Shown here: positions 22,419 through 34,685 of the stretch, in pieces
Layout of the letters: each line of letters opens with the position of its first letter
Numbering within the stretch: the first letter of the stretch is position 1
Assembly (NCBI GenBank): GCA_963971425.1
Contig: OZ020518.1
Span: forward strand, 511,001-575,000
Direction: 5' to 3'
Length of the DNA: 64,000 bases
From: Bryoerythrophyllum caledonicum
Taxonomy: Eukaryota > Streptophyta > Bryopsida > Pottiales > Pottiaceae
Notes under the pieces: model-generated
What the model was told of the DNA's origin: nothing
Databases searched by the model: none
Seen by the model: only the letters and a program-made list of their open reading frames with translations
Position numbers and translations under genes: made by a program

Positions 22419-24330
22419 GGAAATAATTAATGAACCAAAAAGCAATGAATTAAGAAATAAATAGCATCCATTTCCCCATTGTAGCATAGAGTTGGAGGTC
22501 GAGAGCACACACAACAAAGGCAAAGAGCAAGGCTCTTGTCCCACACTCTTTTTCTTGGGCATCATTTGAGAGAATCCAATTCTTAAAAGAGTGTAGCTTG
22601 TAACAATCCTTGAATCCTCTAACAATTGGTAGATAATCTTGAGATAATCCATAGAGGTTAGCTTTTTAAGTGTAATTAGAGCATAACTACTTAATACTAG
22701 ATGCCATACCATCCCGGAAGAATAAACTTGGAATAAGAGTGAATCTTGGGTGTTTTGGAAGTGTGGATTTTACGGTGTACATTTTTTTGGCGACCATGTT
22801 GGAGATGGTTCCGCCAAGTGTCAAGTAGTTTTTAATTTTAAAAACTGTTCTTTAATAATATTGATTGTATACGGAAGCTAACAATTTGGTTAAATTAATA
22901 ATTTATCTAAATGAGTGGCTCATTAATCACAAACTTAAAAAAATTAAGTTGCATAGATTGTCGAAAGTGTACATGGGAGACTACAAGAGTGAAGTATGTC
23001 TTTCCCGTGGAAAATAGATGAAGAAAGTTTGTGTGCTTTCTTGAGAGGACTGTATTTGATTTGGAGCTTTGTATCATGTTTATGGAGCGGCCAGTATGGT
23101 CAAGGTTTTCAATTTTTTGGAACTCATCCAAAAATTGATAAACCGTTTAGAGAAAAATTTGAACAATTGCCTTTGGAAATTAAACAATTAATTTTAAGCA
23201 GAGTATGGAATAAAGGTGAGGATTTTATGGAGTTGATCGTTAAAAAAAGCACCTTGTACTTGAAGAATCAATTGCAATTTCTTTTTGCTTAATTAGGTAG
23301 ATTGACATATCAAATCCAATCTATAATTCATAGGGGGTAGGATGGTGGAACGGCTATAAATTTGGAAGACAAACTTTTATTTTGAAATATAGTCCATGGA
23401 ATTTTGAAACTACTACTTATCATCCAGATTTTTTTATTAAAAGATGCTAGTTGTTCAGATAGAGTGGATTTTGATGCGTCATGTATTTTAAAATGAGTTC
23501 ATCAAGTGAATCATTCAAAGATCAAAGAACTAGATTAAAGAGGTTAGTTTATGCAAAAATTAAATACAATGATTCAAAATTGTTCAACCTTATAGGGAAA
23601 GAGATAGAGCAGATTGGAAAGAATAATCAAACTTGTAGGGAGGTAAAAGATAAATTACTATAAATAATCAATATTATAATACTATAAATACTATAAATAC
23701 TTATAAATATTTTATTACTCAAATTTAATTACCCAAGAGAATTGGTACTAGAACCACTATCACAAGAACCTAAGGAAAAACATTTTATTCTAAAAACCTG
23801 ACATCATTATTGTTTAATGCATGGAATTTATGAATGATTTAGGTTGTTGGGGTCCAATAAATTCAAAAAGAAAAACAATACGTACATTAATTACCAAAAT
23901 CAATCTTTATAAAAACATTGGTCTTAGTGACATAGAGTTTCTACAAAAAGTTGAAGACAAAATAGATCTTTTAATAGGACTAGCAAGTAAGTGGATACGT
24001 GAAAATGAGATGAATGAGTTGTTAAGCCTATATGAATATCCTAGAAATATTCAAGAGGAGATTAATGAACTAAAAATGTCTAAAGAAGCTCTATATATTT
24101 GTCTAAACTGAGTGCATTAAATTTATTTTTTGAAACAAATAACTTGGAGAGTTCAAATATTTCAAAATTTTATGGTACCTATCAATGTCAGACACGAGTA
24201 AGGGAAAAAATGACCTACAAAAGCTTAGAGAGTCTTGACGAACAAAAGCTAGAGCCGTGCTTTAAAAAAAAAAAGATAGAGAGGAAGGAGAGATTATTTA
24301 AGAACCTCGTGTCGGTTCTTACATAGTCGG
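22419..24330 (+). other. AT-rich island with a row of small unidentified open frames
   Basis: Four small ATG-initiated frames lie in line on the + strand: 22996-23292 (98 codons), 23481-23663, 23821-24111 and 24099-24326. They look more protein-like than random AT-rich DNA, for example FREKFEQLPLEIKQLILSRV in the first and KTIRTLITKINLYKNIGLSD in the third. No family was recognised. They may be exons or a decayed gene of a mobile element or virus-like insertion; this is conjecture. Confidence 0.25.
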
Positions 24331-27300
24331 CTTCACCCATCTCCACATTTGATTCCCCGCTTGGGTTTCCAGATTAACGAGAGGTTTACAATTCTTTTTG
24401 CTAAATTCCTAAAGTTATCACATGGTTGGACCACAAAAGATGTTGATGGACGGGATTAAGTGCAACTTGTATGTTCAACCTACATACACAATCTCTCGGG
24501 GTGTTGAGGCATCAGTGCCGCCACACCCGATTTCAAACACCAAATACGGTCCCGCCGGTTATTAACTCGACCTCACCGTCATACAAAGAACGCCTAATAA
24601 TAAAGAGCAACTACAACGAATATGAAAGAGTCACCACCCAACAATGGTGGAAGAACCTCTTGGCATCCTTGAACGCAATGTTTGTAGGCTAAGTATCACA
24701 AGGGCAACAACACCCACAAAACGGCCTATCCACAATTAAAAAATAAATTAAACAAAACAAAACAAAACAATTCAAACATGTCAACTCTTCCACAAGCTCC
24801 AATGTCGCTTCCAAATGCATAGCTTCAAATATCCTTTAAAAAAAAGTCACAAAACTTGTACCACAAGTTAGATGACTTTCTCCGGGCAGACGCACCAATT
24901 TTTATGAGCAATTCTACTAATGAGGGCAAAAATGCTATAGAATTGGGCCGGTTGAGAATCGGAACCCTAACCCACCTCCAAGCAATGGACTTAACTTATG
25001 AAGAAGTTCAACACTCATTATACAACAATATATCAAACAAGATAATCACTTTCATAAGAATATATAAAAGGAATACAATCGACCCAATTTCAATGTAACC
25101 ACTAGATACTAAACGTGACCACTAACCCCTTGATGGTTGAACGACGGCCAATTCTTGCTGCTTGGTTGGAATGAAGTGAGCTTGGAGAATCTAAGGTGCT
25201 TCAGCCTCCAAAGCTCGCCTCCAAGCTTGCAATAGTCTAGAAGATCTTGGCACTCAAAGTTGGCGCTTCCAAACATCTCGGTAACAAAATCCTTGGTGCC
25301 TTGAGGGGTATATCTTCTTCACATTCTTGCAAAATACCTTGGTTTTGGTGCCCGCCAAAAGGTAACTCCATATAGTTTTCTTTCTCTAAATCTCAATTTC
25401 TAATTCGCCACGAACTTTGAGATCTTGCTTTCAAAAACTGATGCTTTGGTTTTGGATTGGTAGCAGATCCTCTAAAGCCTAAGCTACAGTGTATCCTTTG
25501 CTGCATTTCCAAATCCCTTGTTCTTGGTGTCTTTAGAAAGCTAGCTTTACAATGTTTGTATCCTTTAAGTCTCAAGTCTTGATTCGCTACGAGCTCTGTG
25601 ATCTTGCTCTTGAAAGTTGATGCTTAAACATTGTGACGGCTGTAGACCCCCTACTCTTTGATTGCTTGTCACTCCGTAGGTTGTGACCCAAACCACACAA
25701 GCCTTAGCTCCTTAGAATTATGATCTTATGTAGTTTTATGCCTACAAAATATCAACTACAAATTATTCCTAGTCTAGCCGTACTCTTGATTCAAAGTTAC
25801 GGCTTCTTTGTTCCTAGCTCCAACTCTACCTTTCTATCTTCTTGCATACACACTTCTACACACACCTACACACACAAATGGGAGAGAGAGAGAGAGAATG
25901 AGAAGAGAGACCAGACCTTGCAAGCCACCCTCAAATCCTAACTACTTCCTACCTTCCATCCACTATATTTCATCCTACTTCATCAATTACATACATGGCC
26001 GGTCATAATCATGGATAGGCCATTTACAACACATAAATCTTACATGATAAATGTACTCACTCTATCTTTGTGAAATAACTGAACATCAATCACTTGATAC
26101 TTCCAAATTACTTGAGGGTTTGTGTTTCTTCACCTAAAACTAATTTGTGAGCCACGGCAGTGGCTCACAATGTCCTATACATATTGGAAATGAACTCGAC
26201 AAATTTTAGCTCAAGTCTCTCGGAAAGACCCCATCATGTACGCGTTGTAGTAGTTTTAATGACCATCCAAGACTAAATGAGATGAGTATCAATGAAAAAA
26301 ACAAGGCTAAGGTGGCGCCTTGACAAGACAACAAGAAGCAAGGGAAAGCGATTTGGAGAACATCGACTAAGGGAGAGCAACTTGGGGAACAACAAGTGAC
26401 GGGGAGCAATTCTGCTAACATGGAACAACAAACAGGGAGCGAGGGGCGGATTCAACGATGTACTCTACAACTCGGCAAGGGACATGAGCTGCGGGGAGAG
26501 AGAATTTGGTCTTGGATTCCGCTACTATAAACATGGTTTTGAGTCAAGGTGTGGGGACAAGCGGGAAGGGGTGGGAGGGAGCATTCAACGACATGGAGAT
26601 GACATGCAGGGTTTAGAGGCAAGGCATGTTGACGTCAGCAAGGGTTTACAAATTCTACAAAAAGAATAATTTACAAGAGTGAAGGTTGAGTCCACATGGA
26701 GCGAGGGTGACGGAACAGAAGCCCGTATGTGTGTCATCCATATGGCACTTATTCATCTCTGTAACTTGTTATTGTCACACTTTCACTATGGATTTTGAAA
26801 AAAAAATGTGATATTATCAAGGGTGATAGGGATATTAACAAGGTAGTTTTGAACTAGGAAAATTAGTTTCAAGGTTTTGGGTGACAATATCAAGGTGTTC
26901 TATTAACAAGTGCGATATGATCAAGGTTAGATTGTACTACGATTCAATACATACTAATGTGCATACCCCACTCGTACCACCTACCATGATACATTGAAGC
27001 TTCATTTTTGAAAAATTGATACTCATATTTATACTAGGTCTGCAAAATTTTGATTTTTTGTGATACATAGGACTTAACCGAGATCACATTCTATTAAAAA
27101 TCTAATAATGGTACTCGGCACGTATTGCAAAATTTTGATTTTTGTGATACATAGGATTTAACCGAGATCACATTCTATTAAAAATCTAATAATGGTACTT
27201 GGCAGGTATTGCAAAATCCTGAGATTGGTCCAACACTAATTAATTTGCTATTTTTCACTAAAGACAAGAACTTTCTTTTGACAATATGAAAGGAAAATAA

Positions 27301-28077
27301 TATTGCTTGCTAGAATTGAAAATCTCACATTCAATAGAGTGTCCTAGCAAAAGTTTTTGGAGGTGCTTGACATACCCGCTCACCCCATTTGAAATTCAAA
27401 ACCTTCTAAATTTTCCATTAAATGTCATATTTAGGAAAAAATTGTTCTCCCACTATGGTTTTAGTAATGCCCATCTATAGTAAAAACTTCAAAGATGAAT
27501 GTTATAAATTAACACCATGTAAAGCAGACCAAACTTTCAAAAAGGCCCTTTTTGACACTTGGTCCTATAGGGGTAAAGTGGACAAAAAAACAAGAAAACG
27601 GTAGGACCGTAAGGGCTCTGTCTTTACACTCGATTTGTAGTTTCAAGATCATATATTGACCTATTCAATACAACATGGTGAATTTAGTATTTGGGGCATT
27701 TTTTATAAATTTGTTTTCACATATTCTTTTCTTTTCAATAATTGCATTGAATATAATTGCAATAAAATTTATGTAAGTTGTATGTAATTATGTACAACAT
27801 GATATCTATTCTATGTATAATGTTCAATGCCTAATGTTTAATTCTAATCTTGTATGTAAACTGGTATTTAATGTTCAAAGTCAAATCTATAGTTTAAAAT
27901 ATGATTGAACATGATTAGATATAAGCATTTCATATTTTAATTTAATTTTAATATTTATATAGTGTACGTATTACAAAATCCATATTTAGATTATTTATGA
28001 TTGTTTCCAATCAAAATATCCATCATTGAAGAAATTATGGATCATTTCTTATTTTATTTTCCTTGAAGTATTTTTTT
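24331..28077. other. Gene-free stretch with local duplications
   Basis: No supported gene. It contains a degenerate ~45-bp direct duplication near 25400-25446 and 25581-25626 (ttcgccacgaactttgagat and ttcgctacgagctctgtgat), a short palindrome gtgagccacggcagtggctcac near 26150-26172, a (ga)n tract near 25890, and the 85-bp repeat listed separately. The 27.6-28.08 kb part becomes very AT-rich and may be the 3' terminal region of the adjoining Helentron. Confidence 0.4.
27041..27212 (+). repeat. 85-bp tandem duplication
   Basis: The block tgcaaaattttgattttt at 27041 recurs at 27126. Both copies continue through aaccgagatcacattctatt and gtact-ggca with very few differences. Confidence 0.85.
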
Positions 28078-29838
28078 TTAAATAAAACGAAATGAGGTTG
28101 AATTTTTTAAAAACTTTGGTAATGTAGTTGGTAGTTTAAAAGCACAATATATAGGTTTATGATAATCCGGCCAATATGCATCGGTAACTCCATACTTAGC
28201 ATCTACTCCAGGGATGTTTGTCCAAATATGATCTATCAAAGAATTATTCTTTGTAGTACTTGTTAATATTTTTTGATGTAAACAATGGTTATGCATATAA
28301 TTTAAAATCTCATTAGCATCATATTTTTGGGTTGTATTTTCTAAAATATCAACATTGAAATCTCCCAGAATAATAATTGGACATTCGTTTGGTGCTTTAC
28401 ATATCAGTAGTTGTAGAATTTCTAGAAATTTTTTTAATTTGGTTGAATGGGATCTATATATAGTAATAACATGTATAGCATTTCGAGTTCCCAAATTAAA
28501 TGAAGCAGCAATAAATTCACTACCATTGTATGTTTCGATGTTGCAAGATCCACATGTCATACGATTTTCGTACATTAATAATATTCCGTGTTTATCATAA
28601 GCATGTATATATTTATATCGAGAAGTATCAATGTAATTTATGATTTCATTTGCATGTTCTACTCTGGTTTCTTGAAAACATAAAATATGAGCTGCTTGCA
28701 TATTATGATCACTTTTATAATCAATGTGATGTTTTTGTAATGAATTTATATTGATACTCTGGATAATTATATGTGAATGACGCATTGTTTGTAATCTTGG
28801 TACAAGAAATTCCCATTTTGCAATTGAATTTAATCTGTTCATTTCATCAGTAACACATGCATCTACACGAAAATTGGAAATAGTTAATGGAGCAAGTAAA
28901 TATAATTTTTCTTTGGTACGCACACGAGATAATGCTGTATAAGTTAATCCGTGTTTATTAATATTACTTGGATTAAAAGCTACATCATCCAATGATAAAC
29001 CTTGTGAGCGATGAATTGTTCGTGCTGCAGCTAATTGAATAGGAAATTGTATACGTGTTAAAAGATACTTGTTATTCTTGCTAAGATTTATTTCTTTTGA
29101 AACTAACTCTATAGGAGTCCAAGTAGAATCTACATTTTGATCTTCATATAATTGAGCATTTGCGAACCTTGCAGTTTTACCAATTTTTTCATTGAAAATT
29201 TTTATCCATACATATGTTTTATTGTTAATTGATGTGGCTATTTTGAATAATCCATCTGCTCCATGAACAAGTCCATCTGAGGTGGCATAATTGTGGGTGA
29301 GTTCCACCAACATATTTTTTTTAACTTTGATTGTAGTTTGAAGTCCGGCAGTTTTATTTGGATTGTCTGGAATTTTAAATGTTGATGGTAGTGAATGATG
29401 TCGAATATCAATTGCTTCAAAATTAAATGTAGGTTCCGTAGATTTCATAAACTCTCTATTATTATGAGCAGATGTTTCCGTATTAGTGTAATATAAATAA
29501 GGAATTATTGAACTTTCTGGAGGTTTTTTCAAACATAAATTATTTATGAATTCCACATCTTCTACTGTATGAGTTGCCTTTCGGAATCTATTTAATATAT
29601 TTATAAATATGGGATCATTTTGACGCACAATGGTTTGTAGCTCGTAGCATTTCATATATTGATGCCAAAAATTTGGAGCTATAGCATTAAGACCAAAGTC
29701 AAGTTGTTGAAAAACCCATTTATCTCTTACTGGAGGAGCTTGATAAAAATCACCAGTGACTATAACATCTAAACCTCCAAAAACTTTATTTTGTACATGC
29801 ATAATTGAACGAAGTCGTTGATCAATAGCATGTAACAT
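28078..29838 (-). pseudogene. Helentron: C-terminal half of PIF1-type helicase plus EEP endonuclease
   Basis: This frame continues the upstream Rep/helicase after a single TGA, so it is probably the second half of one interrupted protein. The ATG immediately after the stop could restart translation, but only without the Walker motifs. Helicase motifs are GDFYQAPPV at 29-37, AARTIHRSQGLSLDD at 271-285 and YTALSRVR at 300-307. From about residue 357 an endonuclease domain follows: ININSLQ, the catalytic Glu in CFQETR (385-391), LGDFNVDI (491-498), SLIDHIWTN (533-541) and DYHKPIY (558-564) in place of the usual SDH. In Helentrons this domain resembles the endonuclease of non-LTR retrotransposons. 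The frame ends at residue 586. Confidence 0.8.
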
Positions 29839-32800
29839 TCAAGCACCTACTAGTGATACTTCATCAAGTACAATAAATCGCAATTCTTCATATTGATCTG
29901 TTAATTTATTCAGCATTTCTGAAGATAAATTATTAAGATTTTCAAGTGATTGATTGATAGGAATATGTAAAGCTGAGTGAATAGTAGTTCCATTGATATT
30001 AAAAGCTGCTTTTCCTGTATAAGCCATAAGTAAGGCTTTTGCTTTTAACGGATTGGAATGTAGGTCTTTATGATAAATACGTAACAATCCTTGAATTATG
30101 GCATGAAGTGTGTATGTTTTTCCTGATCCTGCACCTCCAGTAAGAAACAAATATAATGATTCATTTGGAAAAGTTCTTTTCCTATACATTATATCATCAT
30201 AAATTGATCTTTGCTCTTCATTAAGAGATCTTAGTATTCCAAAATATTCGTCATTTTTCATAAGTTCCAAAACATTATTGTTATCTACTGATGTATTTTT
30301 GTACGTATTTGTAGACTTTGGTTTTATATAAATATCACTAGCTAAGTCATATTTTTCAGTATTCATGCTCATTATAATCGATTCCGTTTCTTCAATAGAT
30401 GCATCTTTCCAAATATCAAAATCCTGACATAAAACCAATTCATTTGCAAAATCTTGAAGATCTATCCATTCATCACCACAATCTTCTAATGCATTTTTTT
30501 GTATTTGGTAGTTAAATTTTTTTCGATTACATGAAACCATTTCTACTTGTTCGTCATATGCTTCTTTCCATGTTTCCTTTCCAATCTTTTGAGACTCTTC
30601 AGATACATTGAAAGGAACATATAGTAATAATTGTTCACGACACCAATTTTCTATATCTTTTATTTTATTGTAATGAACAAATCTTATTATTTTAGACTTT
30701 TTTCGGATCGAGATTTTATTTTTATAATAGTTATAGTCTGCTACAAAGGCAGCCAAACATATGTTTTCTAAATTACTTGGTCTATTAATGTATTTATCTA
30801 TAATAGATTTGCACATAACTTCTGTGCAATCTTTATCTAATTTAAGTAATTGGTTTTGAGGTTTTAAAATAAATGCACGCTCTTGTGATGGTGATGTATT
30901 TATAAAACTAAATGAACGAGAGCAATGATATAATGGTATTGATAAAATAAGATGTATTGCTAACTGAGCTGACATTTGTTGGGCATTTAAAAAGGCATTT
31001 CCTAGTTTCAAAATTCTTAAATTAGCATCTATTTTTTCTGCAATACATTTTTGTAAAATTGATTTTAACTCTACAGTAATAGTTTTATCAACTTTTGTCA
31101 TATAGGATGTACAATAAGTGGCAGCAACATATGGATCTAATATAAATTGAACATCTGTATTTGCATACCAATTATGAGCTATAATTTTGTTAAAAGCATT
31201 GGTACATATATTACTTAATGAGCGCTTTAGAAACACTTGTGGTCTTTTAAGTTGGCTACATAACACCAATATGTAAGTTTGTTCATCAATTTCAAATTTT
31301 GATAGAAATTCATCAAATTCAACCTCAGTTCCTACCTCTACATTTTGCAAATATGTAAAAATTTCTTTAGCCTTTTTTTTTAAGAATGATAGTATAGAGT
31401 CGTTTGTCTCAGCGAGAGGTTCCAATACCATTGTACGATTCATTGGAGGAAGTGGGTAATGAAATCTACATATAGATTGTCCTTTCTTTTTGCATGTTCG
31501 TGAATGTTTATGGGTTTGGGCTTCTTGTAAAGCTGTAGGTAACAAACTCTTATCACTGGATATGTATTTATCAACAAAACTTTCAATTTCTTTGTTGGAA
31601 TTAGTTCTAAATTGAGGTGCATTTTTTACCCAAATTACAGCATGCTCATGTTCACTTCCACGATGTTGAAATTCGGTTATAAAAAAAAAATCCAAAACTT
31701 CTCCTAAAATAGATGATTCTTTTTTGAGCAAATCTCGAAAAGCTTTTGTACGATGATTATAGTATAAAGCGCAAGTCACCGGATCAGACCTTATTAACTC
31801 AGCAATATGACTAGATTCCAATAAATCAAAATGTGGTAAATTGAGTCGTTTAGAGTTTAGCTTATACAAAGCTTCAATTAATGGTGTCCACAATCGTTCT
31901 ACACTTGTCAAAGTAATAAAAAAAGTTGGAGGTCCCAATTGTCTAATCATAGCAAACAAATTTTTCCTTAATCCTTCAACATAATCTGGTGATGTGCGTA
32001 ATTTCTCTAAATCTCGAAACCCTATATGAGATTGTAAAAGTTTATCAAGATTGGGTTCATCAACAACTTGCCCGGTGGTTAATCTTCTTCCTGAAAGCTT
32101 ACCTTTTCGAATTCGAATCCAACTAGAATTCCTTACTTTTTGTATACAGATTTTAATTGCTTTGAAGAAAATATTTTCGATGTTTGTAGCAAAATCATGA
32201 TCCTTGTGCAAAATCTCCCAACTTGCTATTTGATGATAAGAAAAGTTTTCATTAATGTTTTCATTTCTAGGATGTCCATAAAATAATGTTGGATGATTCA
32301 ATTCTTCACTAAACTTGTCTTTAAAAATTCCTATAGGAGAATATTCTTGACCGGGAGCAACAGATAACATCTTATCAAAATCATGAATTTTATCAGATTC
32401 TAAGAAATTATGTACTAAAGTTTCACTTGGTGGATTATCAATTTCTTCTTCAAAGTCATTTTCATTTATAGTATCACATTGAATATCTAAATTCATACTT
32501 GCTTTTAGGTGTAAAGAAAATAAACTATACCACTGTGGACGAATTCTAACATTACATTCTTCATAAAGGGGTGTTTTTATTAAATCCTTCAATGCTAACA
32601 TTGTCTTATTTGGTCGTATGTTTCCTGCCATATATGGGGACTTATATTCTAATCGGCGTTTTAATAACACCCCAATTGTTGTTCCATCTTCAGGTAAACG
32701 TGGAAGAATGGATTGTGTTAAATCAATATTTGCGGGCACATTTACAATACTTCCATGTAATTTGTATTGACCATAATTGTACAATCTATGTATTTGTGCA

Positions 32801-33312
32801 AATGCTAAGCGTGGTGATATTAATCTTTCTTCTAGTGATGTCAATTCTTTCACACTTGTAATGATAGAATTTCTTGAAATGTTATTTGGAACACAAAAAA
32901 CTGGAATCTTCTCATTTTTAACACAATTTAAACAAATATTGCATACATATAAATTTTCATCTTGTTTTAATACAAGACTTCGATGAAGAAAATTGTTTAT
33001 TTGGTATAGAAGCTTTTCATTTATCAAAGTAGATGATGAAAGAAAATTATATCTTTCACACAATTCACATACAAAGGTTGGGGTATCATTTAATTTATCA
33101 TGAAATTTAACAAAAGGGTCATTTTTTCTTTTTTGTAACTTTTGAATTAAAGTGGAATTGGCTTTTGCTTTGGATGATAGAAGTTTCATTTGCTTAACTA
33201 TTTGTACTGCAGTTTTATTGAGGGTTGGATTTTTGATAACAAATGAATTTGCTTTATCAACATAAGTGTTATTGACATCATTGTTTATAATTTTTTCTAA
33301 TTCAACATCCAT
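29839..33312 (-). pseudogene. Helentron Rep/HUH initiator with N-terminal part of PIF1-type helicase
   Basis: The 1157-codon frame starts at ATG 33312. Near residues 77-130 Cys pairs (CELC, CNIC, NCVK) suggest zinc binding. A Helitron-like N domain follows, with the HUH-type motif EHEHAVIWV near residue 550 after FFITEFQHRG. A Cys/His motif HSRTCKKKGQSICRFHYP, typical of Helitron Reps, follows at about 600-620. The Tyr motif YCTSYMTKVDK near 731-741 carries two tyrosines. The helicase begins near 1050 with Walker A GGAGSGKT and ends at the Walker B region VLDEVSLVGA, where a TGA stops it; the rest is in the next frame. One C-to-T change of an Arg CGA codon would explain the stop. Confidence 0.85.
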
Positions 33313-33363
33313 CTCTTTCCATCTAGTATATGATCGTTTTTTTGGTGATGTATAACATTGGGT

Positions 33364-34488
33364 TTAATGTAAAGTAACATCAATTGGAGTGATGTGAGAA
33401 TCTATTACTTGTGATTTTTTCAATATGGGGGTCTTAGGTTTTAAATTTCCAGATTTCAAGTTTCTAATGTGACGCATTACTTGATTCATTGTTAAATCAA
33501 GTTCGTTTTTCTGAAACAAAAAATTTGTAGCAATTTCGGAAGTCGTTGAATACTTTGACATTAAAGTTCTTAAAAGGTCATCTAAATCTACAGTCCAAAA
33601 CATTCGTTTAGTTTTTTTGTTTATATTTCCTACCAAATTTTGATCCATGTCTAATTTCGGTTTGGATTTTATAATTGTTTCATTAGCTACACTAGGAAAT
33701 GAGCCCATGTACATTTCATTGTTGAACACAACATCATTTCTATTTTTTGTTAATAAGTCTTTGGAGTTAAAAATATCATGGTCAAATGTTTTAGTTGAAG
33801 TACTTGAATTTAAACATTGTTCATTGAAATTTGATTGCCAACTAGAGAGATATGTTTGATTTGATTCATCCTGAATCAATGTCTCTTGTGAACTTAGAAC
33901 CTCAATTTCATGTGAAGAACTTGAATCTAAATCAATCACATCATTATGACATTTGTTTGTATTATTAGTATTACAACTATTATCATTGGATAAAATTACC
34001 GGCATTGATTGGTGTATTTTTTCAATAGGTTCGTAATGAGAGTTTCCAAATGCTAAATGTAATGGTTCCAATTCAAATTCTTGTCCAAATATACTAATGA
34101 TTTTTGCCCTATTATTAAGCCAAACATAAATGGATTTTTGTAAATAGTCGGAGATCCATTTGATGGCTGTAAAGTCCCCCCAAAGTCCACCATTACTTGC
34201 ACTAAGAGCCATTTTTCTTATATAGTCATGCTCATTATATACACCTTCATGTAAATCATGCAACCATTGAGGATTTAGTTCTTGATTTCGTGTTTGTAGT
34301 GCTTTTGGTGTATTTAAAACTAAGCATTGGGCAAGATGATTCATAGAATTTTTTCTTAAGAGAATAGATGAAATCTCATAGTCCAAGAGATATGAAATAG
34401 AGTCGAATAAACAATCACCAACGATGAATTTATAAGTAGTAACTCGACGTAAATTACACTCTTTTAATTTCTCATCTATAAGAGCCAT
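33364..34488 (-). CDS. Helentron-encoded OTU-type cysteine protease ORF
   Basis: A 374-residue frame with an ATG start lies directly upstream of the Rep frame, with a 51-base gap. The N-terminal 160 residues show an ovarian-tumour (OTU) protease: VGDCLFDSISYLL at 23-35 with the presumed nucleophile Cys26, GLWGDFTAIKWISDYL in the middle, and LAFGNSHYEPI at 145-155 with the presumed catalytic His151. OTU proteins cleave ubiquitin chains or related isopeptide bonds, and several Helitron groups carry them with unknown role. The Asn/Ser-rich middle is probably disordered. Residues around 295-355 (RMFWTVDLDDLLRTLMSKY, then MNQVMRHIRNLK) resemble a small helical DNA-binding domain, possibly SANT-like; this is weak. 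Confidence 0.75.
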   Translation of the reverse strand: MALIDEKLKECNLRRVTTYKFIVGDCLFDSISYLLDYEISSILLRKNSMNHLAQCLVLNTPKALQTRNQELNPQWLHDLHEGVYNEHDYIRKMALSASNGGLWGDFTAIKWISDYLQKSIYVWLNNRAKIISIFGQEFELEPLHLAFGNSHYEPIEKIHQSMPVILSNDNSCNTNNTNKCHNDVIDLDSSSSHEIEVLSSQETLIQDESNQTYLSSWQSNFNEQCLNSSTSTKTFDHDIFNSKDLLTKNRNDVVFNNEMYMGSFPSVANETIIKSKPKLDMDQNLVGNINKKTKRMFWTVDLDDLLRTLMSKYSTTSEIATNFLFQKNELDLTMNQVMRHIRNLKSGNLKPKTPILKKSQVIDSHITPIDVTLH

Positions 34489-34685
34489 TATATCAATTTA
34501 TATATATATATTAATTGAAACAAATCTATAGTGATAAATGTTTGATAAAAAGTATCTACAAAGTCTAATTTTTTAATTTACAAATAAATTTTGAAATAAT
34601 GAAAATAATAATGGTAGGAAATTCTATATTGTAAAACAAGTTGATAAAAATGAATGCTACAAAGTGAAATAATAAAGGTGAGAAA

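Larger units (their letters stand above)
28078..34488 (-). mobile_element. Helentron-type (Helitron-like) rolling-circle transposon, nearly intact
   Basis: Three consecutive minus-strand frames encode an OTU-type protease, a Rep/HUH-type replication initiator joined to a PIF1-family helicase, and the helicase remainder fused to an endonuclease of the EEP fold. A C-terminal endonuclease after the helicase marks Helentrons rather than canonical plant Helitrons, which usually lack it. The element is much more AT-rich than the nearby cellular genes. Only one stop (29839-29841) interrupts the Rep-helicase frame. The coordinates give the coding span; true termini lie outside and were not located. 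An adjacent compound minisatellite (34.69-35.05 kb) may belong to the element. Confidence 0.85.
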
